DNA from: Shewanella electrodiphila
Lineage (GTDB): Bacteria; Pseudomonadota; Gammaproteobacteria; Enterobacterales; Shewanellaceae
Direction: 5' to 3'
Assembly: GCF_023283985.1 (NCBI RefSeq)
Contig: NZ_JAKIKU010000018.1
Coordinates: 1 to 64,000 of the forward strand
Length of the DNA: 64,000 bases
Position 1 is the first letter of the stretch. Each line of letters opens with the position of its first letter. The notes below the pieces were generated by a model. The model did not search any database, had not been told where the DNA came from, and saw nothing but the letters and a program-made list of their open reading frames with translations. Of this stretch, positions 50,420 through 59,275 are shown piece by piece. The translations under genes were made by a program, and so were the position numbers.

Positions 50420-50944
50420 TTAAATAAATTGTTCAGCCAAGGTAACTGCGCCGATACCCAGCCCCATACCAGCCAAAATATCTAACGGGTAATGCACACC
50501 TAATGCGATTCGAGATAAACCAATAAATCCAGCCCAAGCAAACGCGATTGGTGCCAATATAGGAAACGTTGTCATGACAACCGACGCCATAATAAAAGCT
50601 GCTGCAGTATGTCCTGATGGTAAACTGAATTTATCTGAAGGTTGAAAGTCAGACTCGAAACCTGCAAATGCAGCGCAAGGACGAGTGCGACGAATAGAAT
50701 TTTTTAATAACAAATAAAGTGGCAGTTCAATCACGTAACTTACAAGCATCAAATTAAAAAAATGACTGCCTTGTGGGTGAAGAAACAATAAGCCTACCGC
50801 CATGTAAACGTAGCAATGACCATCACCTGTTGCTGACACTTTTTTAGCAAAATCAGTGATTTTATGATCACGACAAAAAGTCAAAATATGACAAAACAAC
50901 TGCTTGTCTAAGTTGGCGATGCTTAACGTCACGTCCTTTGCCAT
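50420..50944 (-). CDS. PAP2-type membrane phosphatase
   Basis: The 174-residue protein carries the three PAP2 motifs: KNSIRRTRP (KX6RP), PSGH and SRIALGVHYPLD (SRX5HX3D). Four or five membrane helices surround them (about 40-58, 62-78, 118-140, 145-160). It is expected to dephosphorylate a lipid phosphate or pyrophosphate (phosphatidic acid or undecaprenyl-PP type) on the outer face of the inner membrane. It is immediately upstream of the MJ1255-type glycosyltransferase and is probably co-transcribed with it. Confidence 0.92.
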   Translation of the reverse strand: MAKDVTLSIANLDKQLFCHILTFCRDHKITDFAKKVSATGDGHCYVYMAVGLLFLHPQGSHFFNLMLVSYVIELPLYLLLKNSIRRTRPCAAFAGFESDFQPSDKFSLPSGHTAAAFIMASVVMTTFPILAPIAFAWAGFIGLSRIALGVHYPLDILAGMGLGIGAVTLAEQFI

Positions 50945-51113
50945 AATTGTGCCCTTATTGATTAATTGTTATTCAACCATTGTAAGGACTGTAAATATTT
51001 CGAATGACGGAGACATGACAATCTATCGAAAGTTTTATGACAAAGTGTTAATTAGACTGTCTCGAGAAAGAATTAATTGAGAGTACTTAGGGAGGATTTA
51101 TCCAACGAGACTT

Positions 51114-51185
51114 AAGTTAAGGTGATTAAGTTAAGGTGATTAAAGTTACTTAAGGCAATAAAAGTTACTTAAGGCAATAAAAGTA
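51114..51185. repeat. Short tandem repeats
   Basis: TAAGTTAAGGTGAT occurs twice in tandem, followed by two copies of a TAAAGTTACTTAAGGCAA unit. There is a weak hairpin (AGGTG/CACCT, 51187-51207) beside it that may end the small membrane gene on the minus strand. Confidence 0.75.
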
Positions 51186-51221
51186 AGGTGCCTTGGGAAG
51201 ACACCTCATTCGACAAAAAAT

Positions 51222-51479
51222 TTAAGCTGATGCTTCTGCAAGATTGTCGGATTTACTGGTGCGATAGATTTTGATCAAATGAAAAATATTGATCCCAGCC
51301 ACGAACGCGTTCATACCAGCCACTGGCCATGCTTCAATTTGTACACCGTAAATAACGAATAATGTACAACCAACAAAATTTAACCAGCGAAGCCAAATAA
51401 TGTCTTTCATCATTAACGAAATCGCCACCATAACAGATGCGCCATAACCAATGATTTCAACAACGTCTAACCCTTCCAT
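51222..51479 (-). CDS. YgjV-like small inner-membrane protein
   Basis: The 85-residue product, read from MEGLDVVEIIGYGASVMVA, has three hydrophobic segments (about 8-26, 34-51 and 54-72) and a hydrophilic C-terminus. The ISLMMKDIIWLRWLNFVGCTLFVIYGV pattern resembles the YgjV/small-sugar-transporter-like family of membrane proteins (broken here). The function is unknown. The ATG at 51479 has GAGG five bases upstream. An in-frame ATG at 51512 lacks one. It is monocistronic. Confidence 0.7.
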   Translation of the reverse strand: MEGLDVVEIIGYGASVMVAISLMMKDIIWLRWLNFVGCTLFVIYGVQIEAWPVAGMNAFVAGINIFHLIKIYRTSKSDNLAEASA

Positions 51480-51861
51480 AAGAACCTCTAAGTAAGGCTC
51501 TCTGCCATCCATAAGCGTTACGGGGGGTCCGTGCCCCTAAAGCAAATAAAACAAACTGCATTTAATTAAGTGCTGATATTAACAAAAATTCATACAAGGT
51601 TGTAATAAAAATCCGTAATATGATGACTAAGATCAATATTTGTTTCACCCCAAGGCCATTATGTAAGTTACTTTCTTACAGACTAAGCTAAACTGGATCA
51701 TTATGGCTGCTTATAACATCAGGTTATAAATCAACTTGTTGCTTTATCGCATTCTGGTGATGAATATCGCTGTTAATTTCAAAAAAAGCTCATATAATTC
51801 ATTTAAGATTGCTTAACTACTGGCGAATTTATTCAAATCGCTAACCCCAAGGAGTGTCACT
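51480..51861. other. Divergent intergenic region upstream of rraA
   Basis: About 380 bp. Near 51520-51540 is a G/C-rich stretch (GGGG and CCCC arms around a seven-base loop) in the leader of the small membrane gene. A hairpin TTATAAC/GTTATAA lies at 51711-51729. CCAAGGAG precedes the rraA start. No further feature was recognised. Confidence 0.5.
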
Positions 51862-52347
51862 ATGGAATACAACACCTCAGAACTGTGTGATATGTATTTA
51901 GATGTTGTTGATGTCGTCGAACCTATGTTCAGTAACTATGGCGGTACTAGCTCTTTTGGTGGTTCTATTAGCACCATTAAGTGCTTTGAAGATAACGGCC
52001 TGATTGCTGATGCTCTTCAGGCTGATGGCGAAGGCAAAGTATTATTAGTTGATGGTGGTGGCTCTATGCGCCGCGCATTGGTCGATGCTTCTATCGCAGA
52101 AATTGCAGTTGCTAATAAGTGGGAAGGCATTATTGTTTATGGCTCTGTAAGAGACGTAGACACATTAGAAGAAATGGACATTGGTATTCAAGCACTTGCT
52201 TCAATTCCAATTGGCGCCGACAGTAATGGTGTTGGTGAGGTCGAAATACCAGTCAATTTTGGCGGTGTGACTTTCCTACCTTTCGATCATATTTATGCTG
52301 ATAACACTGGGGTGATTTTATCGCCTGAAGCTTTAGATATTGAATAA
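51862..52347 (+). CDS. rraA: Regulator of ribonuclease activity A
   Basis: The 161-residue product matches RraA across its length: YNTSELCDMYLDVVDVVEPMF, FGGSISTIKCFEDN, VLLVDGGGSMRRALVDASIAEIAV, WEGIIVYGSVRDVDTL, GIQALASIPIG and the C-terminal FGGVTFLPFDHIYADNTGVILS. It forms a ring-shaped trimer, binds RNase E and inhibits it, altering mRNA turnover. It ends at a strong terminator and is monocistronic. Confidence 0.97.
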   Translation: MEYNTSELCDMYLDVVDVVEPMFSNYGGTSSFGGSISTIKCFEDNGLIADALQADGEGKVLLVDGGGSMRRALVDASIAEIAVANKWEGIIVYGSVRDVDTLEEMDIGIQALASIPIGADSNGVGEVEIPVNFGGVTFLPFDHIYADNTGVILSPEALDIE

Positions 52348-52392
52348 TCGATTCAATATTGCATAATCTATTCAATAATGCATAAATAAACT

Positions 52393-52417
52393 AAAGCCAG
52401 CTATGCTGGCTTTTTTA
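52393..52417 (+). terminator. Rho-independent terminator of rraA
   Basis: AAAGCCAGC (52393-52401) pairs with GCTGGCTTT (52405-52413), followed by further T residues. Confidence 0.92.
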
Positions 52418-52495
52418 TTGCCTGTAAAATAAACGCTAATGAATAAATTAGATATCACTGCTCACATAACAATAATAACGAGATAAGTAGGCCCT

Positions 52496-53533
52496 ATGCT
52501 GCAAATTATGACTCAAGCCTGGTTAGATACATATCTATCAACGCGCGATGGCGAAACCAAGCTAGGCCAGCAGGTGCAATTGCTCAGTCAGGTGAATACT
52601 CAACCTAGCGAGCTAAAACATGCCCTTGTACAAGCAAAAAATCAAGGCGTACAGTTTGTGATCTTGGGTATTAGTGAAGATGCAGGCCCCAGAGCCAACT
52701 TAGGCCGTGGCGGTTCAACCACTGCATTTAATGCCGCGATGAGCCAGCTACTGAATCTACAATCAAACCGCTACCTCAACGGCAGTGAATGTCTTATTTT
52801 AGGTAATATTGAACCTAAGCAACTCGATACTCACGCCAGTACAGAACAACTAAGACAGGCTACAGCTGAACTTGACCAACAAGTCATTGAAGTAATCAGT
52901 CACATTCTCGCAGCAGAGCTTGAGCCTATTGTGATTGGTGGCGGCCACAATAATGCTTATGGATTATTAATGGCGCTGAAGTCTCATTTCAATCAAGCTG
53001 CCGCAGCCGTAAACCTAGACCCCCATAGTGATTTCAGACCTCGAGAAGGACGGCATAGTGGCAATGGCTTTAGTTACGCCGCAGCCAATGGCGCCTTAGC
53101 TTATTACCACGTTCTAGGACTACATGAGCTTAAAAACAGCGAAACCACTCTAGAGCAGCTAAGTTTATTTGGCGGCGAGTGGCATAGCTTTCAGCAAATA
53201 TGGGTCAGGCGAGAAATGAGTTTGGAAGAGGCTCTAAAGGCAATTGCCAACAACTTAAACCAAACCCAGCTTCCTGTTGCGCTCGAACTGGATGTCGATG
53301 CTATTGCAAAAATGCCCAGCAGTGCATCAACGTTTGCTGGCGTGCCATTGTTAGATGCATGTCATTACATCCACTATATAGCCAAACACTGTCAAACGGC
53401 ATATCTGCACATTGCAGAAGCCGCGCCCCAATGTCATGAGGCTGGTGAAATCGCAGGCAATAGAGATGTTGGTCAAAGTGTTAGCGAATTAATATATGCC
53501 TATATTCAAGCGAAGAAACCTGTCCAATATTAG
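52496..53533 (+). CDS. Arginase-superfamily hydrolase, formimidoylglutamase-like
   Basis: The 345-residue protein has the arginase-family metal motifs in altered form: GGGHNNAYG (H151), DPHSDFR (D175, H177, D179) and LDVDAIA (D266, D268). This variant pattern and the GISEDAGPRANLGRGGS segment near residue 58 fit HutG-like formimidoylglutamases, which release formamide from N-formimidoyl-glutamate in histidine breakdown. No other hut gene is in the window, so the substrate is an inference. Two residues before the end, the stop codon TAG overlaps the left end of a repeat element (copy 3 at 53532). Confidence 0.85.
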   Translation: MLQIMTQAWLDTYLSTRDGETKLGQQVQLLSQVNTQPSELKHALVQAKNQGVQFVILGISEDAGPRANLGRGGSTTAFNAAMSQLLNLQSNRYLNGSECLILGNIEPKQLDTHASTEQLRQATAELDQQVIEVISHILAAELEPIVIGGGHNNAYGLLMALKSHFNQAAAAVNLDPHSDFRPREGRHSGNGFSYAAANGALAYYHVLGLHELKNSETTLEQLSLFGGEWHSFQQIWVRREMSLEEALKAIANNLNQTQLPVALELDVDAIAKMPSSASTFAGVPLLDACHYIHYIAKHCQTAYLHIAEAAPQCHEAGEIAGNRDVGQSVSELIYAYIQAKKPVQY

Positions 53534-53793
53534 GCGTGTTGGTCTTAGCTAGTTGAACGTTGTTCAAGATAAAAACGGATTAAGCGGCGGCAAGAGAATT
53601 GCCGCCTCGTAATCTAAACACTCTTTATTCGCAAAAAATTCGCTCAATAATGCAGAATCCGTTTTTAGCCGAATCTTTCAGGCAACGTTTGTTGTCCACT
53701 TTTTACAACGTTATCGGCTTTTATGCAGAATAACTGCACCACAAAGCCTCCGTCTTGTCTAAATCAACAACAATTCGCTGCAAAAACAACCTT
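53532..53793. mobile_element. Non-autonomous repeat element (MITE-like), copy 3 (right end lost)
   Basis: It has the same orientation as copy 1. The left end TAGGCGTGTTGGTC is degraded, internal blocks include CACTCTTTATTCGCAAAAAA, CAACGTTTGTTGTC and AATTCGCTGCAAAAACAACC, and the right inverted repeat is missing after CCTT. It holds a 10-bp inverted repeat, AGCGGCGGCA and TTGCCGCCTC-like. The first bases form part of the stop codon of the upstream gene. Confidence 0.8.
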
Positions 53794-54122
53794 ACGTTTT
53801 AAACTCAGTAACTAACACTCATCTCAACTGGCTTGGCTATAGTTGAACCCTGTTATTAGATTAAACGTATCAATTACTGCTCATGTGTTATTTCACCATT
53901 TACAGGCTATTCAATATCGAACAGATTTATGGTCTAATGCAGGGCAATTTTGTAGAACTGTTTTTACAGCGCTATTTACACAAAAGCATATATCGATTCT
54001 GTATCGCTGAATTCCACGCTGTTTCTAGTAAACTGGATCACACTCTCGCTGATTAAAGTTTCTGCAAAGCAAGCAATGGCATACACTCGCTGTTAATTAC
54101 CGCATATTATAGGAATACACAG
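53794..54122. other. Intergenic DNA upstream of ubiE
   Basis: About 330 bp, non-coding, presumably with the ubiE promoter. TATAGGAATACAC precedes the ATG. Nothing else was recognised. Confidence 0.5.
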
Positions 54123-54878
54123 ATGTCTGAGGGCGACCCAAAGAACACTCATTTTGGTTATAAGACCGTTGATTCAGAAAAGAAAGCTGACTTAGTCGCT
54201 GACGTATTTCACTCGGTTGCAGCTAAATACGACATTATGAATGATGTCATGTCATTTGGTGTTCATCGTTTCTGGAAACGCCACACTATTGCAACTGCGG
54301 GCGCACGTCCTGGCATGAAAGTGTTGGATCTGGCCGGTGGTACTGGTGACTTAACCGCTAAATTCTCACATTTAGTCGGCGACCGTGGCCAAGTTATTTT
54401 AGCGGACATTAACGACTCAATGTTAAAAGTTGGTCGGACTAAATTACGCGACAAAGGCATTGTAGGGAACGTAGATTATGTTCAAGCCAATGCTGAAGCC
54501 TTACCGTTCCCTGATAATTATTTTGACATTATCACTATCGCATTTGGCCTACGTAACGTGACAGACAAAGATGCAGCATTACGCTCAATGCGCCGCGTGT
54601 TAAAACCTGGCGGAAAGTTATTGGTGCTTGAGTTCTCAAAGCCACAACATGAAGTAATGCGCAAAGTTTACGATATGTATAGCTTTAAAGTATTGCCTAA
54701 AATGGGCGCACTAATCACTCAAGATGCTGACAGCTATGAGTACTTAGCTGAATCAATTCGTATGCACCCAGATCAAGAAACATTAAAGCAAATGATGATT
54801 GATGCAGGTCTTGAGCAAGTTGATTACACCAACATGACTGATGGTGTTGTTGCATTGCACCGTGGTTATAAGTTCTGA
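54123..54878 (+). CDS. ubiE: Ubiquinone/menaquinone C-methyltransferase
   Basis: The 251-residue SAM-dependent enzyme methylates the ring carbon in ubiquinone and menaquinone synthesis. Family hallmarks are FHSVAAKYDIMNDVMSFGVHRFWKR, the SAM motif VLDLAGGTGDLTAKFS, ADINDSMLKVG, NAEALPFPDNYFDIITIAFGLRNVTDK and LRVLKPGGKLLVLEFSKP-like, with the ending MTDGVVALHRGYKF. Length and order match E. coli UbiE (251). It is the first gene of a ubiE-ubiJ-ubiB operon; its TGA overlaps the ubiJ ATG by one base. Confidence 0.98.
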   Translation: MSEGDPKNTHFGYKTVDSEKKADLVADVFHSVAAKYDIMNDVMSFGVHRFWKRHTIATAGARPGMKVLDLAGGTGDLTAKFSHLVGDRGQVILADINDSMLKVGRTKLRDKGIVGNVDYVQANAEALPFPDNYFDIITIAFGLRNVTDKDAALRSMRRVLKPGGKLLVLEFSKPQHEVMRKVYDMYSFKVLPKMGALITQDADSYEYLAESIRMHPDQETLKQMMIDAGLEQVDYTNMTDGVVALHRGYKF

Positions 54879-55498
54879 TGCAGCCCAACCATTTTTCATT
54901 ACTGACTTGCGCTGCTCTAGAAACTGCCATTGCGCAGTTACAAGCGCAAGATCAGGGTGAATATGCACGCCTTAAAAATTTACACGGCAAAGTGTTCTGC
55001 ATTCAATTAAGTCAGCTTGAATGGCCTTTATACTTAGTTTTTGCTAAGCAAATTCAAGTACTCAGTATTTATGATGGGGATATCGATGTCAGCGTGACAG
55101 CCGATGCCACCACACTTTACCAAATATCTGAAGGCGAAAGCCTAACAGAGCTGATTAAACAAGATAAGCTGAAGCTTGATGGCGACGTTAATTTATTACA
55201 AAGTTTTAGCCATTATCTGCGTCATATTGAATTAGATTTTGCAGAGCCCTTGTCACGTTATATTGGGGATGCTCCGACGCATATGTTGGTTTCTGGCGCT
55301 AAACAACTTGCCAGTTCAGCAAAGCAGGTTTTTGAAAAGTCACGTTCTCACGTTGGCCAATTAACCACCGAAGAATATCGTATTGCCCCCCATCAAATAG
55401 AATTCATTCATTTTCGTGATAATCTTGAAGAACTCGCTGATAGCACATCGGCACTGGTTACCCGAATAGATAAATTAAGAGAAAAAATTACCCCATGA
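54878..55498 (+). CDS. ubiJ: Ubiquinone biosynthesis accessory factor UbiJ (SCP2 domain)
   Basis: The 206-residue protein has an SCP2-type lipid-binding domain (about 12-110) with LYLVFAKQIQVLSIYDGDIDVSVTAD (in part) and ISEGESLTELIKQDKLKLDGDVNLLQ, then a C-terminal helical region with LEELADSTSALVTRIDKLREKI. UbiJ, together with UbiK, organises the ubiquinone-biosynthesis complex by binding hydrophobic intermediates. It is between ubiE and ubiB, overlapping both by one to four bases, as in other gammaproteobacteria. Confidence 0.93.
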   Translation: MQPNHFSLLTCAALETAIAQLQAQDQGEYARLKNLHGKVFCIQLSQLEWPLYLVFAKQIQVLSIYDGDIDVSVTADATTLYQISEGESLTELIKQDKLKLDGDVNLLQSFSHYLRHIELDFAEPLSRYIGDAPTHMLVSGAKQLASSAKQVFEKSRSHVGQLTTEEYRIAPHQIEFIHFRDNLEELADSTSALVTRIDKLREKITP

Positions 55499-57144
55499 CA
55501 ATTGCAAGTATCAGGCGCGGTTATCAAGTCATCAAAACTGTATTACATTACGGCTTAGACGAACTTTTACCCAGTAAGAAAACACCCTGGTACTTCTCTC
55601 TTCTGCGACACAGCTTTTTCTGGCTCCGTAACCAACACAAAGATAAGCCATCAGCTCAGCGGCTAAAATTGGCGATGCAAGAGTTAGGGCCTGTTTATAT
55701 CAAGCTCGGACAAATGCTATCTACACGTCGTGACTTACTCAATGATGAGTGGGCAGAAGAGCTAGCCATGCTTCAAGACAGAGTACCTCCATTCGATTCA
55801 GCTTTGGCCCGCGAAGCCATTGAAGCCGAACTAAAAGCGCCGATTGAAAGCTTATTTGATAATTTTGATGAAACGCCATTGGCTTCAGCGTCGATCTCGC
55901 AAGTGCATACCGCAAACCTCAAAGAAAATGGCGCTGAAGTGGTATTAAAAGTGCTTCGCCCAAATGTTGAAGCGCAAGTACAGGCTGATTTACAGCTTAT
56001 GTGCCAAGCGGCGAGCTTTTTAGAAAGGTTACTAGGCGAAGGCAACCGCTTACGCCCTGCAGAAGTAATTGAAGATTATCGCACCACAATTCTGGGGGAA
56101 CTCAATTTAAACCTTGAAGCCCTTAACGCGATTAAGCTTCGCAATAACTTTTTAGATTCTGACGCACTGTACGTACCTTACGTGTATGAAGATTATTGCT
56201 ACTCCCGCCTGATGGTAATGGAACGTGTGTATGGTATTCCTGTTTCCGATGTAGAGGCACTGAGAGCCCAGGGCACCAATTTAAAATTACTCGCTGAGCG
56301 CGGTGTTGAGCTGTTTTTCACCCAGGTATTTCGTGATAATTTTTTCCATGCAGATATGCACCCCGGCAATATTTTCATTAGCCGTGAGCACCCTGACAAC
56401 CCATTTTATATCGGCATGGATTGCGGGATTATGGGCACCTTAAATGATGTTGATAAACGTTATTTAGCAGAAAACTTTTTAGCCTTCTTCAACCGAGATT
56501 ATCAGCGTATTGCTCAGCTCTATATTGAATCTGGCTGGGTATCAGAAAACACCGATGTGTTAGCATTCGAGCAAGCGGTTAAAGTGGTTTGCGAACCGAT
56601 GTTCAATAAACCATTAGATGAAATTTCATTTGGCCATGTATTACTAGAGTTGTTCCGCACCGCTCGTCAGTTCGATATTGTGGTACAGCCGCAATTAGTC
56701 TTGCTTGAAAAAACCTTACTGTACATCGAAGGTTTAGGCCGTCAGCTTTACCCACAGCTTGATCTTTGGTCGACAGCGAAACCCTTTTTAGAGCAATGGA
56801 TGTCTGAGCAAGTCGGGCCTAAAGCGATATTTGACAAAGTAAAAATGAAGTCGCCATATTGGGCTGAAAAACTGCCAGAATTCCCAGAGCTTATTTATGA
56901 CAACCTAAAAGTGGGTCGTAAACTGCTAGGAACACAACAACAGATGCTAGATAAGTATCTGAAGTTTCAACACAAAGCTCATAAAAGTAACTACTTCTTA
57001 ATAACATCTGCTGTATTGTTGATCTGCGGCACACTATTATTAAATCAAGACGCTACACTATGGCCTTCTTATATTTGTCTAACTGCAGGTATAGTGCTTT
57101 GGTTCACAGGATGGCGATCCAGACCAAAGAATCGTAAATTTTAA
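55495..57144 (+). CDS. ubiB: Probable protein kinase-like UbiB
   Basis: The 549-residue protein is the ABC1/UbiB atypical kinase needed for ubiquinone synthesis. It shows GPVYIKLGQMLSTRRDLL (KXGQ motif), the Ala-rich loop region PLASASISQVHTA, VVLKVLRP (ATP-binding Lys), MVMERVYGIPVSD, FFHADMHPGNIF (catalytic HAD-N) and the metal-binding FYIGMDCGIMG. Two C-terminal membrane helices (about 500-520 and 523-541) anchor it. ATGA overlap with ubiJ shows translational coupling. It is about the size of E. coli UbiB (546). Confidence 0.97.
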   Translation: MTIASIRRGYQVIKTVLHYGLDELLPSKKTPWYFSLLRHSFFWLRNQHKDKPSAQRLKLAMQELGPVYIKLGQMLSTRRDLLNDEWAEELAMLQDRVPPFDSALAREAIEAELKAPIESLFDNFDETPLASASISQVHTANLKENGAEVVLKVLRPNVEAQVQADLQLMCQAASFLERLLGEGNRLRPAEVIEDYRTTILGELNLNLEALNAIKLRNNFLDSDALYVPYVYEDYCYSRLMVMERVYGIPVSDVEALRAQGTNLKLLAERGVELFFTQVFRDNFFHADMHPGNIFISREHPDNPFYIGMDCGIMGTLNDVDKRYLAENFLAFFNRDYQRIAQLYIESGWVSENTDVLAFEQAVKVVCEPMFNKPLDEISFGHVLLELFRTARQFDIVVQPQLVLLEKTLLYIEGLGRQLYPQLDLWSTAKPFLEQWMSEQVGPKAIFDKVKMKSPYWAEKLPEFPELIYDNLKVGRKLLGTQQQMLDKYLKFQHKAHKSNYFLITSAVLLICGTLLLNQDATLWPSYICLTAGIVLWFTGWRSRPKNRKF

Positions 57145-57243
57145 CTAGCACTTATTCATTAGAGGTTCATAATACTCAATATAATGAGTGCTAAAATTTA
57201 GGCATTATTAAAAACACTTTTTTATTCTATAGAGGAAATGTTC

Positions 57244-57483
57244 ATGGGCGGCATCAGTATTTGGCAGCTTCTTATCGTTGCGTTAATTGTTGTTTTGTTA
57301 TTCGGAACTAAAAAGTTACGTTCTTTAGGTGGTGATTTAGGTGGAGCAGTTAAAGGCTTCAAAAATGCTATGAATCCTGAAGATGAAGAGAAAAAATCTT
57401 TAGAAGATAAAGATAGCACTGCAAAAACCTCTCAACAGGCAACTGAACAAAAGTCCGAGTCAAAGGACAAAGAACAGGCGTAA
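57244..57483 (+). CDS. tatA: Sec-independent protein translocase TatA
   Basis: The 79-residue product begins MGGISIWQLLIVALIVVLLFGTKKL (in part), a single N-terminal membrane helix followed by the amphipathic helix LRSLGGDLGGAVKGFKNAM and a charged, disordered tail. It forms the pore-like component of the twin-arginine translocase for folded proteins. The ATG at 57244 is chosen over 57238 because the N-terminus then matches E. coli TatA and GAGG lies eight bases upstream. It is in operon with tatB and tatC. Confidence 0.97.
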   Translation: MGGISIWQLLIVALIVVLLFGTKKLRSLGGDLGGAVKGFKNAMNPEDEEKKSLEDKDSTAKTSQQATEQKSESKDKEQA

Positions 57484-57489
57484 TTCATT

Positions 57490-57888
57490 ATGTTCGACGG
57501 TATTGGCTTTATGGAGCTACTGCTGATTGGAATTTTGGGGCTAGTGGTTCTCGGCCCCGAAAGACTTCCTACTGCGGTACGTTCAATCTCTGGGTGGATT
57601 CGCTCATTAAAGCGAATGGCAAACTCTGTTAAAGACGAATTAGAGCAAGAGCTTAAAATCGAAGAGCTTCATGCTGACTTAAAGAAAGCTGAAAGCAAAG
57701 GTTTGTCTAACCTCTCTCCTGAATTACAAGAGTCTATTGATCAGCTAAAAGATGCTGCGCAATCCGTTAATCGTCCCTACCAAGTAGAAGACGTTAAAAA
57801 GGATGCACCTAAAGCGGAATCAGCTGAAAGCAGCACTGAATCAAGTGCGCCAACAAATGACTCAACCAGTTCAAATACCAAAAGCTAG
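57490..57888 (+). CDS. tatB: Sec-independent protein translocase TatB
   Basis: The 132-residue product has the TatB N-terminus MFDGIGFMELLLIGILGLVVLGPERLP (in part), one membrane helix, the Glu/Pro hinge GPERLPTAVR, an amphipathic helix with WIRSLKRMANSVKDELEQEL and a long disordered acidic tail ending in Ser/Thr-rich repeats. It acts with TatC in substrate recognition. It is six bases after tatA. Confidence 0.97.
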   Translation: MFDGIGFMELLLIGILGLVVLGPERLPTAVRSISGWIRSLKRMANSVKDELEQELKIEELHADLKKAESKGLSNLSPELQESIDQLKDAAQSVNRPYQVEDVKKDAPKAESAESSTESSAPTNDSTSSNTKS

Positions 57889-57898
57889 CGGGTAATCA

Positions 57899-58657
57899 AT
57901 GTCACAACAGCTACCTCTCATTAGTCATTTGCTTGAATTGCGTAATAAATTACTCAGAGCTATCGGCAGTGTTTTGCTGGTGTTTATCTGTTTAGTTTAC
58001 TGGGCAAATGATATATACCATTACATGGCGATTCCATTAATGCAGTCACTGCCTGAAACAAGCAGTATGATTGCTACTGATGTAGCTGCGCCATTTTTCG
58101 CCCCATTTAAGTTAACCTTAGTTTTATCATTTTTTGTGGCGATTCCTTATGTGCTTTACCAAGCTTGGTCGTTTGTTGCACCAGGTTTATATAAGCATGA
58201 AAAACGTCTAGTGACCCCTCTGTTATTCAGCAGTACCTTGCTGTTTTATTTAGGGATCGCGTTTGCTTATTACATTGTATTCCCGGTTGTATTTGGCTTT
58301 TTCACCAGTGTTGCACCTGAAGGTGTTACTGTGGCAACCGACATCAGCAGCTATTTAAGCTTTATTCTAAAGTTGTTTTTTGCCTTTGGTTTGGCCTTTG
58401 AAATCCCTGTTGCTGTGGTATTAATGTGCTGGGCAGGTGTCACCACACCTGAAGAGCTTAAGCAAAAACGACCATATATTGTCGTAGGTGCTTTTGTCGT
58501 TGGCATGATGCTAACGCCACCAGATATTATTTCTCAAACAATGTTAGCAATTCCTATGTTAATATTATTTGAAGGCGGACTATTAGCAGCCAAGCTATAT
58601 ACGCCGAAAGAAGATACAGATAACGAAGAGTCTGAGAGCGAACGCACCGACAGCTAA
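57899..58657 (+). CDS. tatC: Sec-independent protein translocase TatC
   Basis: The 252-residue protein has six membrane helices and the family hallmarks LISHLLELRNKLLRAI (N-terminal signal-binding region), FFAPFKLTLVLSFFVAIPYVLYQAWSFVAPGLYKHEK (in part) and PDIISQTMLAIPMLILFEGGLL. TatC recognises twin-arginine signal peptides. It is 10 bp after tatB. Its C-terminus is acidic (EDTDNEESESERTDS). Confidence 0.98.
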   Translation: MSQQLPLISHLLELRNKLLRAIGSVLLVFICLVYWANDIYHYMAIPLMQSLPETSSMIATDVAAPFFAPFKLTLVLSFFVAIPYVLYQAWSFVAPGLYKHEKRLVTPLLFSSTLLFYLGIAFAYYIVFPVVFGFFTSVAPEGVTVATDISSYLSFILKLFFAFGLAFEIPVAVVLMCWAGVTTPEELKQKRPYIVVGAFVVGMMLTPPDIISQTMLAIPMLILFEGGLLAAKLYTPKEDTDNEESESERTDS

Positions 58658-58715
58658 AGTTAATTGCATTTGTTACTCATGGACTAGTAAAACAATAATA
58701 AAGAAGGATTCTGTT

Positions 58716-59273
58716 ATGCGTTTAACCTTGGTTGCCACTTTTGCTTTGGCTATCTCTTCTCAAGCTCATGCTAACATCGAGCAACAACTGGCTAATTGTG
58801 CCAGTCATACTGATAAATTAGACCGCCTAATGTGCTTTGACGCATTGGCGGCTTCAGTTAATACCGCAGTTGCTACTCAGCTTCCTGCTGCAGTGCCTAC
58901 AGCTTCAACAGAAGCTACAGCCGTTGCAACCACAGCAGTTGCAGCAAACACCCCTACAACTGTTACACCTGCTGTTGCAAGTGTTGCTTCAACTCAAGCT
59001 GCCAGTACTGCTGAACAAGAGTTTGGTCTAAAGAAAAAGAAAGAAGAAGTAAAAGTCGATCGTTTGTATCTTGAAATCGAAAGAATTAAGAAAGATCCAT
59101 ATGGCTCATTAATTATTACTTTTACCAATGGTCAAACATGGAAGCAAACTGAAACTGTCAGATATAAAGTCAAAGTTGGCCAGACAGTTTATATTGAAAA
59201 AGGTGCGCTAAGCTCCTTCATTTTAGGTAGTGACGAACGCAATTCGACGACGCGAGTTAAGCGCGTTAACTAG
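58716..59273 (+). CDS. Secreted protein of unknown function between tatC and tatD
   Basis: The 185-residue product has a signal peptide (cleavage after AHA, about 19), a short N-terminal domain with two Cys (LANCASHTDKLDRLMCFDALA), an Ala/Thr/Val-rich low-complexity linker (about 50-98), a KKKKEEVK segment and a compact C-terminal beta domain (VDRLYLEIERIKKDPYGSLIITFTNGQTWKQTE in part, ending VKRVN). The DKLDRLMCFD motif recurs in several periplasmic proteins of other families. I do not recognise the protein. AAGAAGGA precedes the ATG. It is 3 bp before tatD, so it is probably co-transcribed. Confidence 0.75.
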   Translation: MRLTLVATFALAISSQAHANIEQQLANCASHTDKLDRLMCFDALAASVNTAVATQLPAAVPTASTEATAVATTAVAANTPTTVTPAVASVASTQAASTAEQEFGLKKKKEEVKVDRLYLEIERIKKDPYGSLIITFTNGQTWKQTETVRYKVKVGQTVYIEKGALSSFILGSDERNSTTRVKRVN

Positions 59274-59275
59274 TC

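Noticed and set aside
51515..51545. G/C-rich leader (GGGG and CCCC arms) as a metal riboswitch before the YgjV-like gene
   Set aside because: The stretch is too short and lacks the conserved loops of yybP-ykoY or similar riboswitches.
58837..59031. Gln/Leu-rich open frame inside the secreted protein gene between tatC and tatD
   Set aside because: It is an out-of-frame reading of the Ala/Thr-rich linker.
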